Positions 44,872-55,120 of a stretch of 64,000 nt of DNA are shown piece by piece. Source of the stretch: Oopsacas minuta. Its lineage: Eukaryota; Porifera; Hexactinellida; Lyssacinosida; Leucopsacidae. How positions within the stretch are numbered: position 1 is the stretch's first letter; every line of letters begins with the position of its first letter. Below the pieces are notes generated by a model. That model saw only the letters and a program-made list of their open reading frames with translations, was not told where the DNA came from and did no database searches. The stretch is from NCBI GenBank assembly GCA_024704765.1, contig JAKMXF010000024.1, forward strand, positions 25,218 to 89,217, read 5' to 3'. A program made the translations under genes and the position numbers.

Positions 44872-46044
44872 ATGAGTTCTAATCTTCCACAATGTATGAC
44901 AGTAAATCTGTCACCAATTCTGGACTTTTTCAATTGTCCTATTTGTACAGAACAGCTGACAAACACGTGTACAACTGTATGCGGACATAGATTCTGCCAT
45001 AAATGCATTGAAGAGTGTATTGATCGGCGATCTCAATGTCCTCTATGTATGAGATTTTTAAACAGTTCACATGTCAGTAAGGATTTTCAATATGACGAGC
45101 TTATTCGTGTTGTTATCGATCAGAAGGTCAAGGGAGAAGAATTATATTTTAAACGCTTAGCCGATGAAGCTACTCAAAACGCGTTCAGTAAAGAAGAGAA
45201 TTTAAGTCCTGTAGAACAAGTTCTGCAAAAACATTTGAAGAATAGCCTCGCTTCATATGAGAGTTATCTTCATAAGATAAAACTTGACTACAGTCGTAAG
45301 CTCGAGGAATGTAAACAGAAAATGACGTCACGTCGTATGCAATCCTTAAGTATGAATGGGAAAGTAGAATTGAAGCAGAAAGAGATAGAAGCTGAATGCA
45401 AGAAGGAGCAACAGAAAATACAGGATGAATTGGATCGTGCTATAGAGCTCCTGGCTCAGAGTTATGACATGTATCTGTCAAAAAATCTCCCTCAACCCTC
45501 AACACTCCCTGTAAAATCTACACTATTCATTGAATGCTTTGACCTTACAATCCCTGACTTCGAAATTGGCCCAATGGAACGTATTTCTGAGATAATTCCA
45601 AGGTTAACTGACACAATTCACTGTCTTGGCCATGACATAATCGGCGTAGGAAAGGATGTTAAGTTCCTGTTAGCGAAAGGTAATACATATCGCGAGGATA
45701 ACGTGAAAGGCGCTGAGGCAGAAAGCGACAGTATCATACAGCTAGAACTCAACACAAAACCCGTGATCGAATGCGGTTTACAACCAGGTGGCGAAATTCG
45801 TATCACAGGACAACTTCTCCAAAGATCTGATCTCCCAAAACAGTGTATTATTAAAACTTTCACCGTTGGGAACAAAGTAGACTATTCTACATGTACAACA
45901 TGTAATATTAACTGGGTATGTGAAACATGTGCTGAAACATGCCACGCGAAACATGACACTAAACCATACATAGCTGGACACAGTCCTCAATGGCCTTGTT
46001 GTTATTGTCCTAAGAAAAAACTGTGTAAAATCAAGAACAACTAA
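44872..46044 (+). CDS. RING-finger protein with coiled coil and Cys/His-rich C-terminus
   Basis: 390 aa, intronless. An N-terminal C3HC4 RING (CPICTEQLTNTCTTVCGHRF, then CHKCIEECIDRRSQCPLC; about 22-60) predicts ubiquitin E3 activity. A charged helical region (about 120-205) should form a coiled coil. A beta-rich middle follows. The last 55 residues form a second metal-binding-like cluster (CTTCNINWVCETCAETCH, AKHD..., then PCCYCPKKKLCKI) whose CxxC...WVCxxCAxxCHxxH order resembles the zinc core of UBR boxes, which read N-degrons. The UBR likeness is my inference. No named family recognised. NDC80 starts only 216 bases downstream on the same strand. Confidence 0.75.
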   Translation: MSSNLPQCMTVNLSPILDFFNCPICTEQLTNTCTTVCGHRFCHKCIEECIDRRSQCPLCMRFLNSSHVSKDFQYDELIRVVIDQKVKGEELYFKRLADEATQNAFSKEENLSPVEQVLQKHLKNSLASYESYLHKIKLDYSRKLEECKQKMTSRRMQSLSMNGKVELKQKEIEAECKKEQQKIQDELDRAIELLAQSYDMYLSKNLPQPSTLPVKSTLFIECFDLTIPDFEIGPMERISEIIPRLTDTIHCLGHDIIGVGKDVKFLLAKGNTYREDNVKGAEAESDSIIQLELNTKPVIECGLQPGGEIRITGQLLQRSDLPKQCIIKTFTVGNKVDYSTCTTCNINWVCETCAETCHAKHDTKPYIAGHSPQWPCCYCPKKKLCKIKNN

Positions 46045-46260
46045 TTTTGTTATTTTGTGACTTTTATATGCTAAGAATTTGTTTGAAAATACTCTTTTCT
46101 CATTTATAGAGGTTTTGGAATATCTGTGGTGAATTATTAATGATTTTTGTTTTTATACTTTCTTACATTTGTGAAGTTATTGAGTAAATCATCAGAAATG
46201 TTTGTATTTACCTTACGTCAGCTCTTCCCAAACTTTTTATTGTAAGCAACTTATAGGTAG

Positions 46261-48204
46261 ATGAAGCGCTCAAGTATCTTTCAAGACCCAAAGGGACGTG
46301 AATCACTTGCTCTCCTCTTAGACTATGATTTCGAAAATCCTCCAATTATCCAAGAACAAGCTCAAAGGAGGAAACCTTCTTTCGCTCCTACTCGTCTCAA
46401 ATCAGCTCACTCCACTTTTGATCTAAAAGGCTCCCAATCCATAGCCCGTGATAGCAAATCATTCGCTCCTTCCAAAAGCACATCAATGTCCCACCTATCC
46501 ATGAGTTCTATTCCAATGACCACACCTGTTGCTAGGCCGAGTTCAGTGCATCCAAAAAATGTTTTGGAAACTCCCAAAATACCTACTAGTGGAGTGGAAC
46601 CTCGGATTTTTCGCGAGAAGGACTTTATTCATACATCAGCAAAACTAGTCCATTCTTTCCTTACTGAAAAGGGTTATCCCAAACCGATTGCATTGAAATC
46701 TCTGCTGAATCCTGAATCATATGAGGTCCTGAATATATTTTCATATCTCCTTTCTTTCCTGGATTCTCAACTCGCTAGTGAAATTCGTGTGAAAGAAGAT
46801 ATACCAAATGTACTAGCATTTATTGGCTACCCGTACACTATTAAGAAATCTACAATCTCGGCTTTGAACACTCCCCATAACTGGCCGAGTATTCTAGCAT
46901 CGATCAGGTTCATAGTTGAGCGATTAGAAGAGGTTCTGCCACATGATTTGGGAATCGATATTCTCTTCCCTCCAGCTTCATTCTCAGAGGATGCAGGTTC
47001 TAATGAACAATTCAAAGAAAATGTGATTCGTAATAGCCAGATGTATTTGCATCGGGATGATCCAGAAATGCTTGAGTCATTTCGGAAAGAAACTGATGAA
47101 CATTATAGAGTTACACTGAGTGAACTGAGATCAGAAAAAGAAAATTTGATAGAGAAACGCGATGAATTTGCCGCACTAAACCAGGAAATGGATAACTCTA
47201 CACTTGCTGTATGCCAAAATTTGTATCAAGAGAAAATTGACCAACTTTTTATGAAGCAACAGGAATTAACTTCTATTCAGGAACACACAGGCTCTAACTT
47301 AGAAGAAAAGAAAAGACTCGATCAGGAATTGTTTAACATTCAAAGGCAAATAACTGAAGAAGATCACAAACTTGAGACTTTGTCAAAACAAATTCAATGT
47401 CAAGAGATCAATATTGATACTGCAATTGAATTGAAAGATGATACTACCTCAATCCGACTTGAAATTGATCGACAACGTACTCTCATCTCAAATTACAATG
47501 ACAAGATAATTGGGTTACGAATGCAACATTCTAAACGTATGTCTAAAGTACGTGCTGGTATGTCACAGACAAATATTGCTTTAAAACAAATAACATTGTG
47601 GTATCAAGGTTGCTATGATGGGATAGCTGATCAGCTGGGTATTCAGTATGAGAATGCAAACTACGAATTCATGAAAAGCCCCGAACAATTGAGTAATGAA
47701 ATTCAACGTAACATGGATATTCTACAGCAGGTGAGATTTTTGGCAAATTCTACCAAAGCAAAATTGCTGCAAACTGAGATTGAAGCGAATTCTAAAATGG
47801 AATCACTGAGGAATAGCATTGTAGAAGCTGGACTTGAAATTAAGGAGTATGAGAATGAAATGCAGTTACTACAAGAGGCGAATGAAAGCCTTCAAAAGAA
47901 GAAAACGAATTTGCAGAAAGAGCAGAGTGATAAGAAAATACAACTTAACCAGGAGGTATACCAGTTGAGAAGAGATTGTGAAGAGAGTGCGAGGTTAGTA
48001 GCACAGCTAGAGACAGAGAGAGAGCAGGTGATCAGCTCGGGTCAGGAAGAGAATAAAAGGATGCATTTAGATATACATTCTCTGTGTGCTAAGATTGAGA
48101 ATATGATGGATCAGATAGTGAAAGTCTCTGATGAAGAAACTGCTATTCTATCAATTCTAGAACAAATGCATGGAGCATATGCGGCTATGTTTTCTAAAGA
48201 ATAG
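46261..48204 (+). CDS. NDC80: Kinetochore protein NDC80/HEC1
   Basis: 647 aa, intronless, near the human length of 642. A basic Ser/Thr-rich N-terminal tail (about 1-115, the Aurora B-regulated microtubule-binding tail) is followed by the calponin-homology domain (about 118-260: FIHTSAKLVHSFLTEKGYPK through the conserved FIGYPYTIKKS to APHNWPS-like TPHNWPSILA). A long coiled coil then runs to the C-terminus. NDC80 binds microtubules as part of the four-subunit Ndc80 complex. A 684-base stretch (46425-47108) covering tail and CH domain recurs, mutated, at 62284-62966. Confidence 0.93.
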   Translation: MKRSSIFQDPKGRESLALLLDYDFENPPIIQEQAQRRKPSFAPTRLKSAHSTFDLKGSQSIARDSKSFAPSKSTSMSHLSMSSIPMTTPVARPSSVHPKNVLETPKIPTSGVEPRIFREKDFIHTSAKLVHSFLTEKGYPKPIALKSLLNPESYEVLNIFSYLLSFLDSQLASEIRVKEDIPNVLAFIGYPYTIKKSTISALNTPHNWPSILASIRFIVERLEEVLPHDLGIDILFPPASFSEDAGSNEQFKENVIRNSQMYLHRDDPEMLESFRKETDEHYRVTLSELRSEKENLIEKRDEFAALNQEMDNSTLAVCQNLYQEKIDQLFMKQQELTSIQEHTGSNLEEKKRLDQELFNIQRQITEEDHKLETLSKQIQCQEINIDTAIELKDDTTSIRLEIDRQRTLISNYNDKIIGLRMQHSKRMSKVRAGMSQTNIALKQITLWYQGCYDGIADQLGIQYENANYEFMKSPEQLSNEIQRNMDILQQVRFLANSTKAKLLQTEIEANSKMESLRNSIVEAGLEIKEYENEMQLLQEANESLQKKKTNLQKEQSDKKIQLNQEVYQLRRDCEESARLVAQLETEREQVISSGQEENKRMHLDIHSLCAKIENMMDQIVKVSDEETAILSILEQMHGAYAAMFSKE

Positions 48205-49163
48205 TCTGCTTAACGAATTCCGGCATTGATTGACTTCATACATTTGTTAGAAAATCTAATAACGATCACTTTATATGGTAAGGGCTGTCAGTTCTAAATC
48301 TCTTATATTTCATGCTTCTTTGTGAAATTCTGGTCATTCCTTGATTTTGAATATTATATGTGCACTAGCTTTAAAATACAGTACTTTTTGAGCTCTATTT
48401 TTACTGTACCGACTAATACTATTACATCGTATAGTGGGCCTCTGCTCTAAAATTGTTGACTTAGCATATATATATATATATATGTTTTCGCTCTGCTTTT
48501 TCACACCTTTAGAGATTAAAACAACAAATTTGGCATATATACTCGTGGTGACATCTAGATGTGCACCTGACATTTGAAATTTTCTTATATGTATATTTTC
48601 ACACATTTTGACACCCCTATATTTTAGCTGTCGAGTTTTCCAATTCGAATTAAAGGCATAAAATGGTTCTGGTGGAGTGTATGTAATTTTATTTGCATTG
48701 TAATATATTTATATTGACAGTATACTGTAATCCCATTGATCAATAAACTCTTTAGTGCATATACACTTAATATCAATAAACTCTTTAGTGCATATACACT
48801 TAATATTAATAATATGATTAATCATATTTTCACACATTTTTCTCAATATTTCAAAATTTCCTAGAGATCAGCTTCCACCTGCTATTTAGGGGTAAATAGG
48901 ACGTAGAATTCTTTCAACTATAGAATACGATTATTTATATGCTAAAATGTATATTTAATAGAATAATATAGTTTCGATAATCCACTGAAAAAAAATTGGT
49001 GAAATTTAAGTCGGCACAGACGTGATTTGAGATTTTTATTTTCAACCCTATTAGACTGTTTTGATATTATTAGCATAATCAACTAGTGCCTAACATTATA
49101 ACATACTTCGATATGATAACTATATTGTGAAAGTGTTAGTTTATCAGCTGTAACAATCTCATA
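48205..49163 (+). other. Intergenic, NDC80 to SNRNP35
   Basis: Holds a short (AT)n run near 48465-48484 and a 33-bp perfect tandem duplication (48739-48771 and 48772-48804). No gene recognised; the short minus-strand frame at 48334-48606 is not convincing. Confidence 0.4.
48739..48804. repeat. 33-bp tandem duplication
   Basis: Two identical units of 33 bases beginning ATCAATAAACTCTTTAGTGC stand side by side. A recent local duplication. Confidence 0.9.
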
Positions 49164-49688
49164 ATGTCTGGCATAACTAGTTCAAAATTCACTACAAGTT
49201 ATGACCCTCTCCTAGCTGGTAGTATTGATGGCACTGATACGAAACCTCATGATAGTGCAGTAGCACGAGCAATACACTGTGAATACACTCCAAAGTCTGA
49301 TCCTATATTAGCTGATTATACACTATTTGTTGCTAGACTAAATCCTCTAACAAAGGAAATTACACTAAAAGAATATTTCTCTCGTTATGGGACAGTTAGG
49401 AAAGTTACAATCGTACGGGACATAGTTACCGGAGAGTCTAAATGTTATGCTTTTGTTATTTTCAAACACCGTAGAGATGTGGAGTATGCTTATAACAGAG
49501 CACACCACAAGCTAATAGACGATCGTGAGATTATTGTGGATTATGAGTTGCAGCATAAATTGGTTGGTTGGAAGCCTAGGAGGCTGGGAGGAGGTTTGGG
49601 AGGTAAGAAGGAGTCGGGGCAGCTAAGGTTTGGAGGGAGGGAACGTCCTTTTGCTCAACCTATTGTGCGTGAACGTGAAGGGAATTAA
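49164..49688 (+). CDS. SNRNP35: U11/U12 snRNP 35-kDa protein
   Basis: 174 aa, intronless. The N-terminus has YDPLLAGSIDGTDTKPHDSA, nearly the human U11/U12-35K start. One RRM (about 50-130) has RNP2 LFVARL and RNP1 KCYAFVIF, and the C-terminus has the family block GWKPRRLGGGLGGKKESGQL followed by RFGGRERPF. It is the U11 counterpart of U1-70K in the minor spliceosome, which implies that this organism keeps U12-type splicing. AATAAA at 50031 is a plausible poly(A) signal. Confidence 0.95.
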   Translation: MSGITSSKFTTSYDPLLAGSIDGTDTKPHDSAVARAIHCEYTPKSDPILADYTLFVARLNPLTKEITLKEYFSRYGTVRKVTIVRDIVTGESKCYAFVIFKHRRDVEYAYNRAHHKLIDDREIIVDYELQHKLVGWKPRRLGGGLGGKKESGQLRFGGRERPFAQPIVREREGN

Positions 49689-50658
49689 TTATTTATCATT
49701 TGTCTATAAATACCGTTGCTGATAAACTTGTTTCAGGTTTACGATTACAATCATCTAAGTATCTGGCTTGTGGAAAGCCATCATAATTATCTCATTAATG
49801 TGAAGTTAGTGACGTCATTTAATTAAAAGTTTTTGGAAATTATTTAAATGATAGTAGAAAGTGCTAGACGAAGCACTGTGAATAATATTGATATTACGTC
49901 ATCATTTTAATTGTTCTACCTGAATTGTATTGAGAAATTCGAGTAGCAAATAATTGTCGTTTAGCTATTTAAATTTCATTGGTTTTGGACATATTTTACG
50001 TGTGTAGTAGAATTTATTCAGACATAGCAAAATAAAGGAATTTTGCTAGCCAATGTAATTTAGCGACTACGAGTCGCTTCGCTTCCTCGTGCTGCTCTGC
50101 TTACGAAAACTGTGCTCGTATTGGACTCGGCACCTCGAAGTTAGCAAACTAAAAATTGCAAGATTGAATTGATAAATCAATAGTCTAACTATTTATTTAC
50201 AATATATTCATAAAATAACGATAAATTTACATTTGAGAAACTTGAAAATAGGAAATTCGGATTCAGCGTACTCTGTTACCCCCTTGTAATCATTAAGAGC
50301 AAGTCTCTACGTATATTTTGAGATTTCAACTATTTGTTTACTTAATATTCATAAAACAACAATAAATTTACATACAATTAATTCAAATGAGTGAAAATCA
50401 GATTCAGCACATTCGATATATTTGTCAAGTTTTATTCAATTCTGTGTACTTTCTTGCATCAAGATAAATATAGTTATACGATATCTCAGTATTGAGAAAT
50501 TCGAGTTCGATACAACATTCTATGAATATTAGTCTGGTTCCAAATCCTGAAAAGTGAGCTGGAACAACCGTGTTAACACCTCTAAATTTCAAGAAATGGA
50601 ACTAGACTATATTCGAGAAATTATAACTCAAAATTCTCCTTTATACAGCTGATTAGAA
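49689..50658 (+). other. Intergenic, SNRNP35 to SPATA17
   Basis: AT-rich, with a GC-richer patch at 50060-50150 and two loosely similar segments (around 50180-50250 and 50325-50420, both with CATAAAA(A/C)AACGATAAATTTAC-like wording). A small open frame from the ATG at 50595 ends just before the next gene. No gene recognised. Confidence 0.4.
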
Positions 50659-51780
50659 ATGACACATATAATATTATGTATAAACCAGAAACACCAATTA
50701 ATGACTGATATCTTCATAGCGAAAGAGCAAGCAGCTGATCAGTTGAAAAATGAATTTTATTCCGCAGTAAAGATACAGGCTTGGTTCCGAGGAGTACGTC
50801 TACGTGCTTACATAAAGCACCTCAACAACTCAGCAACTATAATACAGAAACACTGGAGATCTTACATGGCACGTGGCATATTCCGCAGAATGGTATCGTC
50901 CACACTTGAACAAATGCGTATAGCTCATTATAACACAATGGCTACTGTAATACAAAAGGTATGGAGAGGATATTACGTCAGAAAACATGTACATAACTTC
51001 TATGCTAGACAGAGATACCTAGAGGCTATTGTTGATATCAATAATTATGTGTTAGAAGATTTGTATAAATACGAAGATATTGTGATTGCGAAGGCTGAGA
51101 AATCACGAGCTGAAAAATTAGAAAATGATAGACTCCTAAAGGCTACCCGTAATCACTTCATGTTGAGTACTAATCAATCAGCTGGAGTATATGCATTGTC
51201 TAAATGCAGAGAAAATAACGAAATAGAGTTGATAATGCGAAATTTGACATCTCACGATATCGAGAATATTCGTCAGAAAAATTCACCCGACTATTATTCC
51301 CCATCAGCTTGTACTGCACCTAGCAGGGATCTGTACAATTCCGCGAATTCTGACACTCCATCTTATGATGCTAGTTTAGCTAGCGAAAGTTCTAAACAAT
51401 CTCCTTTACCGAAAATTGTCACTTCAAGTAGGAAGCAGCAAGGCCCATTCAAATCCATAGAGCAGGTAGAAATGATAAAAAGCAAACCTTTGCAACCTAC
51501 GCTACGTGTTTCCACGGATTTCTATTCAGTAGAAAAGGCCAGATACTCAATGATAGCTAAAGAGGAAGTGAAACAAGTTATAGATGATCGTTTCTCTCCC
51601 TTCAAAACTGTACGACACACGCATGTACCAATGCTGCATACAGAATCCCAATACAGTACTTTGAAGTATGGTAATGCGCATTTCCGTGAAGAAGATGAGA
51701 GCAGGTTAACTCTTAAAGATAGGTTTAAGACTGTTCTTCCTCCGATTAAAGTGTTTGATCATGCTAACTCATCATTTTAA
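50659..51780 (+). CDS. SPATA17: SPATA17, IQ-motif ciliary protein
   Basis: 373 aa, intronless. Three IQ motifs follow each other (AVKIQAWFRGVRLRAYIKHL, ATIIQKHWRSYMARGIFRRM, ATVIQKVWRGYYVRKHVHNF; about 40-118), the SPATA17 pattern and a calmodulin-binding feature. Later blocks also match the family: NHFMLSTNQSAGVY, QGPFKSIEQVE, LQPTLRVSTDFYSVEKAR and FKTVLPPIKVFDH. The protein is tied to sperm flagella and motile cilia. The start could be 50659 or the next ATG at 50701; the longer form better matches the N-terminal length in vertebrates. Confidence 0.9.
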   Translation: MTHIILCINQKHQLMTDIFIAKEQAADQLKNEFYSAVKIQAWFRGVRLRAYIKHLNNSATIIQKHWRSYMARGIFRRMVSSTLEQMRIAHYNTMATVIQKVWRGYYVRKHVHNFYARQRYLEAIVDINNYVLEDLYKYEDIVIAKAEKSRAEKLENDRLLKATRNHFMLSTNQSAGVYALSKCRENNEIELIMRNLTSHDIENIRQKNSPDYYSPSACTAPSRDLYNSANSDTPSYDASLASESSKQSPLPKIVTSSRKQQGPFKSIEQVEMIKSKPLQPTLRVSTDFYSVEKARYSMIAKEEVKQVIDDRFSPFKTVRHTHVPMLHTESQYSTLKYGNAHFREEDESRLTLKDRFKTVLPPIKVFDHANSSF

Positions 51781-52268
51781 CTACACCTTTGTATTTACAT
51801 GTGTATTTAACCAGAATTAAACTGTGCTAATTGAAATTATATATATTCACGTATAACCTCTATTATCAGTTAGATTGCTAAATCTATATTCATATTCAGT
51901 ATTCTGAGTCCTCATCGTCCAGCTGAATTCTAAGTTTATCTTATCTATCTTTCTGAGTTAAATTTTGTCTTCTCAGATAGGTCATGTCTCAGTTCTCATA
52001 TTTATTTGAGTACATTATCATAGGAATTAACGTTCTACTTTATTGACGCGATTTGCTACAAATTTCCTATTATAAGGGGTGATGTGTTATTATTTGGGTG
52101 AGGCTATTGCCGCCAACAGGTAAACATTCGAAAAACTCCAATATTTAAAAGCATGACATTTTCTAACTTTAAGGAGTTTTTTGTTACGTAACGTTAGAAC
52201 GACCAAATCTAGACTTGTATTAAATATCACATATGAATTTATTTAATACTTTTTTTGAGAATTATAGA
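51781..52268 (+). other. Intergenic, SPATA17 to NHL gene
   Basis: AT-rich. Near 52175-52200 a GTTACGTAACGTTAGAACG segment resembles one end of the MITE at 10078. Nothing else seen. Confidence 0.4.
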
Positions 52269-53495
52269 ATGGCTACTGCTCCAAAGCCTCCTGGAGTAGA
52301 AGATAGCTTTGAACTTCAAATAAGTCGAATAAAACGTCAAATTGATGACAAATTTTGTAAAATAACAAATTATTTGAAAAAGAGGAAAGACCAACTTTTG
52401 AGGGAATTGGAAGAAATTCACAAACATAATAAACTGGAAAATGACAAACATAAACAATATATATACGAAATTACAAAAACTCAAAAGTTTATTGGAGAAA
52501 ATATAGAATCAACCACAATGAAAGGAACTCAAACTGAAATGATGAAAATCCTAGAACAGAAACAGAAAGAGATAGAATCTGAATGGAAACCCAAACATAT
52601 TTCATTTGAATTTGATAATACACTATTCGATATGATTAATGGATTTGGTAAGATTAGTGTTGTTAATTCAAGTTACTCATGTCTACCAGTTGTAGATTAT
52701 AAAGGTAAAGTGAAACCAGTAGTGAGTGTAGGTACTGGAGGTAGTGGTGAAGGACAATTCAGCTATCCATGGGGAGTTGCTGTTGATTACAGAACAGATA
52801 ACATCTATGTAGCAGATCGTAACAACAGAGTACAGGTATTCAGTAAAGATGGTAAATTCTTGTTTCTATTTGGTGCTGATAAGATGAACTGTCCTGTCTG
52901 TATTACTATTGATAAAGAGAGAGTATTTGTGAGTCAGAATGGAGCAGGTTGTTTGTTGATATTTGATTTGAAAGGAAATTTTATCAAACAAATAGGTACT
53001 CCAGGTAGTGGAGAAGGACAATTCAACGATCCTCGTGGTATTGCTATCAATGTAGATAATGGAGATATTTATGTATGTGATTGCTCTAACAACAGAATAC
53101 AAATATTCTCACAAGATTATTCTTACAAATCTCAGTTTGGAATTGGTATAGTCAAATATCCAGTGGACATACAACTGACTAAAGATACTATATTTGTATT
53201 GACTAATTATAATTCCTTTCTCTACTTTTTCAACTATAATTTTAATCAAGTACAGAACACTGTATGTGATTCTATTAACAAACATTTGAATCGTCCGTAT
53301 TCATTCCTGATTGATGGAGCTGGTAATTTCATTATTTCGAATCACAACAGTAATAATGTTATTATATTTGATAATACAGGGCAATTACTTCATAAACTCA
53401 CTAACTCACTATCAGAACCTATTGGAGTTGATCTGAACTCTAAGGGAGGAATTATTGTTGTAGATAACAAAAACAACAATCTTCTCATATTCTAG
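52269..53495 (+). CDS. Coiled-coil plus NHL-repeat protein without RING/B-box
   Basis: 408 aa from the ATG at 52269 (MATAPKPPGVEDSFE). About 110 residues of charged helix (IKRQIDDKFCKITNYLKKRK...) likely form a coiled coil. An NHL propeller follows, with repeats such as GEGQFSYPWGVAVDYRTDNI/YVADRNNRVQVF and GEGQFNDPRGIAINVDNGDI/YVCDCSNNRIQIF; later blades are more diverged. TRIM-NHL proteins (TRIM2/3/71) carry an N-terminal RING and B-boxes; both are absent, so no E3 activity is expected. NHL domains bind RNA or protein. RING-less NHL proteins of this style are, as I recall, numerous in sponges. A decayed relative is at 63285-63573. Confidence 0.85.
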   Translation: MATAPKPPGVEDSFELQISRIKRQIDDKFCKITNYLKKRKDQLLRELEEIHKHNKLENDKHKQYIYEITKTQKFIGENIESTTMKGTQTEMMKILEQKQKEIESEWKPKHISFEFDNTLFDMINGFGKISVVNSSYSCLPVVDYKGKVKPVVSVGTGGSGEGQFSYPWGVAVDYRTDNIYVADRNNRVQVFSKDGKFLFLFGADKMNCPVCITIDKERVFVSQNGAGCLLIFDLKGNFIKQIGTPGSGEGQFNDPRGIAINVDNGDIYVCDCSNNRIQIFSQDYSYKSQFGIGIVKYPVDIQLTKDTIFVLTNYNSFLYFFNYNFNQVQNTVCDSINKHLNRPYSFLIDGAGNFIISNHNSNNVIIFDNTGQLLHKLTNSLSEPIGVDLNSKGGIIVVDNKNNNLLIF

Positions 53496-54160
53496 TTACA
53501 TATGTTGTCTTAATAATTTTGCTGAATATGATTTAACCTAATACATTTATTGATAGTACATTAATTATTGTTTTCTGATTTTCTCTGTTTTATATTTTAT
53601 TTTGAATATTTATCTTTTCAAATGTTAATTTTATAATTTTATGTTAATTCTATTGCCGATTTGTTAATTTTAGTGTTCCTATAGGGAGATGCTCTAATGG
53701 CATGGACGATGTGCGACACAACCCTGTCATGCGAAATCTAGCAGTCCGATTCACATGATAATTGGTGCATATGTATTGGATCTGAGAATTGCCCTTCGGG
53801 TATGAATTGTTTCGAAAGTGAATATTTCAAACCTTCCTTTGTAATATTCTAAAGGATGCTATAATTAGGTTTCAACATGTTGTCAGGGGTAATTGGGTGC
53901 GTAGAGTCCGATTTTTTGAGAATTTCATAACTCGAAAGTAACTAATTCACAAATTTATCATATGAATAATCATATTCTACACCTTTTTGCATATTATTGA
54001 ATATGATGCTAGGGACTTCGTTTTACTGCTAGTTGGGGTAATCGAGCATGTAGATTTCAATTTTCACATTTTCAAATCTATATCTACATGATTTATCATA
54101 TGATTAATCATAACACAAATATATAATCCTGAGCTGCACTCCCAGGCTGTCTGCTGGACA
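53496..54160. other. Intergenic with unidentified repeat-like sequence
   Basis: From about 53685 the text looks like an old dispersed element: similar phrases recur (TTGGGTGCGTAGAGTCCGAT and GGGGTAATCGAGCATGTAGA; ATTTATCATATGA twice). A GAGCTGCACTCCCAG segment near 54130 also occurs near 26770. Possibly the body of a SINE whose 3' end is the next feature; not proven. Confidence 0.35.
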
Positions 54161-54174
54161 TTTGATATATATTT

Positions 54175-54230
54175 GCCTACTCTGTAAACGCCTTGAGACT
54201 CTAGTGAAAGATGTACTAAATGCTGCACTC
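54175..54230 (+). mobile_element. LINE/SINE-type 3' end before an ATT tail
   Basis: TGTAAACGCCTTGAGACTCT...GTACTAAATGCTGCACTC running straight into (TTA)n resembles the conserved 3' ends of L2/CR1-like LINEs and the SINEs that copy them (GTAAAGCGCCTTGAGAC...TATAAATGC(ATT)n). The Penelope-like array begins in this tail. Inferred from remembered consensus wording. Confidence 0.4.
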
Positions 54231-54773
<543 letters not shown>

Positions 54774-54774
54774 C

Positions 54775-54836
<62 letters not shown>
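54774..54836. repeat. (ATT)n microsatellite between copies
   Basis: About 21 ATT units separating copy A from the full element; on the element strand this is an AAT run joining one copy's tail to the next copy's truncated start. Confidence 0.95.
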
Positions 54837-54839
<3 letters not shown>

Positions 54840-54861
54840 AAAGAGTATATGTAGATTTAAT

Positions 54862-54917
54862 AGTAGTAGACAATAACATAATTTGTTTCGCTGGCTATTT
54901 ATCCAGCTCATCAGTAC
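54862..54917 (-). ncRNA. Hammerhead ribozyme motif, full copy
   Basis: Same core, stems and GTC triplet as in copy A, lying in the 3' UTR of the complete element. Hammerheads are documented in Penelope-like elements of other animals. Confidence 0.8.
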
Positions 54918-55120
54918 AAACACAACTCTAGTACTAAATATAACTGATTGCTGCTATTCTAAGGTTTGAAGGAACATTCTAGATTTCTGAGTAACAAAGG
55001 ATGATAAAGCGTATCTGGGCTTACTAATATTATTTATGGGAGTTACTATATAAAGTGGATTTGAGCAATGGTGGTTTCTGAAAAAGTTGATTGCTGACAG
55101 GCTATGTAATCATGTTTGGT

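Noticed and set aside
53685-53770. Possible tRNA or tRNA-derived head
   Set aside because: No cloverleaf could be folded and the B-box-like CAGTCCGATTC is poor.
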